From Rhodoferax sp. (GTDB lineage: Bacteria > Pseudomonadota > Gammaproteobacteria > Burkholderiales > Burkholderiaceae_C): 64,000 nucleotides of DNA. Below are positions 62,073 through 64,000 of the stretch, piece by piece. The translations under genes were made by a program, and so were the position numbers. Below the pieces are notes generated by a model. It saw only the letters and a program-made list of their open reading frames with translations, was not told the DNA's origin and made no database searches. Location of the stretch: assembly GCA_030685025.1 (NCBI GenBank), contig JAUXWC010000135.1:52285-116284 (forward strand), in the 5' to 3' direction. Position 1 is the first letter of the stretch, and each line of letters starts with the position of its first letter.

Positions 62073-62471
62073 TCAATCCTTTCCGAAAAGCTTCACTCCC
62101 GCCAGTCCTTCAAAGTGAGCGTCCTGAGTCCACAGCTTGGCACCATGTGTTTGGGCGGTGGCATAGATCAGACTGTCGGCCATCGGGAGAGGGTGACAAA
62201 TGGCGATGCGGGAAAGGGCGGCATCGACATCGACCACTTTGCCTCTGCACATTAACGCCTCGGCATAGGCGGCTACTTTGGTGGAGAGTTCGCGGCGCAG
62301 CTTCTTGGTGACTTCATAAACCGTGATGATCGGGACAATCAGCCGCTCCGGATTCTCCGCCGCTGCGGCAAACAGATCAGCCCGAGGCGTGTCGCGCAGG
62401 TATTCAATCCAGCAGGATGAGTCCAGCACGATCCATGTCGGCTCTTTGGCCGCCTTCGTCGGGGTCGCCAT
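62073..62471 (-). CDS. vapC: VapC-family PIN toxin (pair 1)
   Basis: 132 residues with the PIN acidic set Asp17 (VLDSSCWIEYL), Glu53 (TVYEVTKKL), Asp99 (MADSLIYATA) and Asp117 (TQDAHF). PIN toxins are Mg-dependent RNases that cut tRNA or rRNA. Its ATG shares one base with the stop of the upstream antitoxin (TAATG). Confidence 0.92.
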   Translation of the reverse strand: MATPTKAAKEPTWIVLDSSCWIEYLRDTPRADLFAAAAENPERLIVPIITVYEVTKKLRRELSTKVAAYAEALMCRGKVVDVDAALSRIAICHPLPMADSLIYATAQTHGAKLWTQDAHFEGLAGVKLFGKD

Positions 62472-62692
62472 TACAGCCGATCGGGCTCGCGTGGGATGTC
62501 GCTGTCTGTCAATGCGCGCGCGATGCCTCGGTAGGCGCTCACCGGTTGATGGGGCACCAAGTGAACCACACCATCAAACTCGATCCAGGTCAACTTGGCA
62601 CCGGGTTTGAGCTTCAGGTGTTCGCGTACCGAGCTGGGCACCACCACCTGGTACTTGCTCGACAATGTCACGGTGTTGTTGGCTGGTTTCAT
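62471..62692 (-). CDS. vapB: AbrB/MazE-type antitoxin VapB (pair 1)
   Basis: 73 residues. TVTLSSKYQVVVPSSVREHLKLKPGAKL is a SpoVT-AbrB swapped-hairpin DNA-binding domain; the C-terminus (RGIARALTDSDIPREPDRL) is the toxin-binding tail. It should neutralise VapC pair 1 and repress its own promoter. Confidence 0.9.
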   Translation of the reverse strand: MKPANNTVTLSSKYQVVVPSSVREHLKLKPGAKLTWIEFDGVVHLVPHQPVSAYRGIARALTDSDIPREPDRL

Positions 62693-62713
62693 ATCGATAA
62701 GTTTAGCGCTTTA

Positions 62714-62727
62714 CGACATCGCTGTCG
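62714..62727. promoter_or_regulatory. Candidate operator of vapBC pair 1
   Basis: CGACA-TCGC-TGTCG, a perfect 5-base inverted repeat with a 4-base spacer, lies 22 bases upstream of the vapB start. TATCGATA just next to the start codon (62692-62699) is also palindromic. Confidence 0.4.
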
Positions 62728-62799
62728 ATAGTATTGAAGTGCGCGCAACCGCTGTGACCAACAGTTTGGCAAGTTGCTGATGGTCCGTGACAAGCATGC

Positions 62800-63224
62800 T
62801 CATGGCTGATCATTCTCGCGGTAGGTTCCGTCTCCATGTGGCGCCGCCTTGAATGCATCCAGTTGCTCCGCCTGGGCCGAGAACGCGTCCATGACGGGGT
62901 TTCCCGCAAGAACCACAGCCGGCAGCAGCATCTGCGCGAAGTGCCATGCCACCGCCGTGGTCACGCCCGCTTGATCGATGCCTTCGCTGGTTGCGGCCAG
63001 GGGCTTGCTCTGCAGTTCAGCTTCCAAGGAATCAAAAGCGGCCAGCATTTGCCCCGTGACCCGCTGCACCCAGGGCTCATGCAGCTTCTCGGCGGGGCGC
63101 AAGTTGTGCTCGTAGACGATTTGCACACTCTTTTCGCAAGCCGCCAACGCCAGGCCGATCACGCGCAAGGCGTGTTGGCGACGCGGCGCACGTAAGGGGA
63201 GTCGAGCATTCCGATGAGTTGCAT
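62800..63224 (-). pseudogene. Glutathione S-transferase gene broken by an internal deletion
   Basis: The start MQLIGMLDSPYVRRVA (from ATG 63224) is that of a GST. It then meets, in another frame, the C-terminal GST domain: RRQHALRVIGLALAACEKS, IVYEHNLRPAEKLHEPWVQRV and AWHFAQMLLPAVV up to PHGDGTYRENDQP and a stop. About 70 codons of the thioredoxin-fold domain are missing, and the joint lies at about 63180 in repeated CGCCG sequence. The long open frame that spans it is not a true protein. Confidence 0.8.
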
Positions 63225-63240
63225 GGAATATCCTGATGCT

Positions 63241-63294
63241 TTGCGGGACAGACCGGAGCAACGCGACGCTCTGTCCTCAACTGATTGTTGGATG
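63241..63294 (+). repeat. 54-base repeat, copy 2 (after vapC pair 2)
   Basis: Matches 55417-55470 at 50 of 54 positions in the same direction, including the inverted repeat GGACAGA / TCTGTCC. It lies 9 bases beyond the vapC stop on the minus strand, between it and the GST remnant. Confidence 0.7.
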
Positions 63295-63302
63295 CGGCGC
63301 CG

Positions 63303-63713
63303 TCACAGCGCCCACTCTTCAACTGCTAGACCGGGCACGCGCAGAAACTCGCGGGCGTTGTTGGTGACCAGTGTTGAGTCCTCGGCCATGGCATGTGCCG
63401 CAATCAGCAAGTCCATGCCGCCGATGGTCTCGCCTGCGCGCTCCAGCTTGGTCCGAACTTTGGCGTAGTGCTGCGTTGCATCCAGCGGCCAGGGGCGCAC
63501 GTCAAAACCGGCCAACCAGGCTTCAACCGCTGCGGAAAACCGGGGCGATGCCAGCTTGGCGGCGCCGAAGCGCAATTCGGCAGCCACGATGGCCGACAGC
63601 CAGAGCTGCGGGTGATCCAACTCGGCAAAGCGCTCGATCATCGCGGCGGGGTGGCGCCGCAGGATGTAGCTGCAGATATTGGTATCGAGGGTGCGGCGCA
63701 TGCTGATGCTCAC
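63303..63713 (-). CDS. vapC: VapC-family PIN toxin (pair 2)
   Basis: 136 residues from the GTG at 63713, or 132 from the ATG at 63701. RTLDTNICSYIL gives the first Asp, VAAELRFGAAK the Glu, ETIGGMDLLIAAHAMAED the second Asp and TLVTNNAREFLRVPGL the C-terminal motif. It is of the VapC type that cuts initiator tRNA in enterics, but that is only family knowledge. GTG overlaps the antitoxin stop by 4 bases (GTGA). Confidence 0.92.
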   Translation of the reverse strand: MSISMRRTLDTNICSYILRRHPAAMIERFAELDHPQLWLSAIVAAELRFGAAKLASPRFSAAVEAWLAGFDVRPWPLDATQHYAKVRTKLERAGETIGGMDLLIAAHAMAEDSTLVTNNAREFLRVPGLAVEEWAL

Positions 63714-63961
63714 GTCCAGTCGCGGGTCTGGGGTGGCGTGTCATGGCGATCAGCCAGATAGGAATCCGGCAGCGGGTCGCTGGTTTCGTAGAAGGTCTTT
63801 AACCAGCCGGCCAGGTCATGCTGCGGCGACGTCTCGGGCTGAATCCACAGCGCGTTGCCGATTTGTTCGATGCGGACTTCCTTGGCGTCGATACGCAGCT
63901 TGGCGGGCAAACGAATGGCCTGGCTGCGCCCACTCATGAATAGTTTTGCAGTGATGGACAT
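63710..63961 (-). CDS. vapB: VapB-type antitoxin (pair 2)
   Basis: 83 residues. TAKLFMSGRSQAIRLPAKLRIDAKEVRIEQIGNALWIQP is a SpoVT-AbrB/VagC DNA-binding domain; the C-terminal tail (LAGWLKTFYETSDPLPDSYLADR) binds the toxin. GGGAG lies 6 bases upstream of the ATG at 63961. It is co-transcribed with the following vapC. Confidence 0.92.
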   Translation of the reverse strand: MSITAKLFMSGRSQAIRLPAKLRIDAKEVRIEQIGNALWIQPETSPQHDLAGWLKTFYETSDPLPDSYLADRHDTPPQTRDWT

Positions 63962-63977
63962 GGCTGGCTCCCGATTG

Positions 63978-63994
63978 ATATGACAGTGGCATAT
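63978..63994. promoter_or_regulatory. Candidate VapB operator (pair 2)
   Basis: ATATGACAGTGGCATAT is a 17-base imperfect palindrome (14 positions symmetric), 17 bases upstream of the vapB start. VapB-VapC complexes bind such sites to repress their own operon. Confidence 0.4.
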
Positions 63995-64000
63995 TACACC

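Noticed and set aside
62703..62909. A 68-codon minus-strand frame between vapB and the GST remnant
   Set aside because: Overlaps the GST C-terminus in another frame and has no likeness to known proteins.

Overview
The window is high-GC, gene-dense DNA that looks like the chromosome of a betaproteobacterium of the order Burkholderiales, most probably family Comamonadaceae. This rests on the gene content and order (DUF971-ubiE-Tim44-ubiJ-ubiB, fmdB-DUF502-aspS-nudB, rhodanese-grxC-secB-gpsA, nadC-nadA) and on protein character; the family is an inference. I see no rRNA, tRNA, CRISPR array or intact insertion sequence.

Layout. 1-7.3 kb: the end of a large FAD/Fe-S oxidoreductase, a ubiquinone-biosynthesis group (ubiE, ubiJ, ubiB with a DUF971 and a Tim44-like gene) and a sodium:solute symporter. 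7.4-15 kb: fmdB-like, DUF502 and aspS with a strong terminator, then nudB, a phosphatase-fold protein and clsB, then folE directly followed by a BLUF blue-light sensor gene, and a DMT exporter.

15-44 kb is the most striking part: about 29 kb devoted almost wholly to taking apart and eating peptidoglycan. It holds D-amino-acid dehydrogenase, a five-gene dipeptide/oligopeptide ABC transporter, a VanX/DdpX D-Ala-D-Ala dipeptidase, two different N-acetylmuramoyl-L-alanine amidases, L-Ala-D/L-Glu epimerase, a BadF-type amino-sugar kinase, a DigH-like (GHL10) lipoprotein glycosidase, a NagX/HGSNAT-like membrane acyltransferase, an AmpG-like permease, MurQ, an AstE/AspA-like metallohydrolase, an SpmA-SpmB fusion membrane protein, a LysR regulator, an apparently Tat-exported LD-carboxypeptidase, NagA, a SIS-domain NagB-II-type deaminase, PBP4 (DacB), a TonB-dependent receptor and a MurA paralogue whose catalytic Cys is Asp. 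Two divergent operons start at about 31.3 kb (eight genes leftward, six rightward). Read together they form a route from extracellular or periplasmic murein to fructose-6-phosphate, pyruvate and glutamate.

44-58.7 kb is housekeeping: a MinD-like ATPase, a diguanylate cyclase, a MoeB-like adenylyltransferase, ctpA and gpmA on the minus strand; rhodanese, grxC, secB, gpsA, nadC and nadA on the plus strand; then panB-panC and bioA-bioD-bioF on the minus strand.

58.7-64 kb is an accessory zone. A two-gene RloA/RloB (AbiL-like) defence module sits against the 5' end of bioA and is flanked by a second, diverged copy of the first ~90 bases of bioA. It is followed by a symmetric 55-base palindrome, a degraded DUF5615 toxin-like fragment, an HNH endonuclease, two VapBC toxin-antitoxin pairs and a glutathione S-transferase gene broken by an internal deletion. 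A 54-base repeat occurs twice, at the 3' ends of bioF and of the second vapC.
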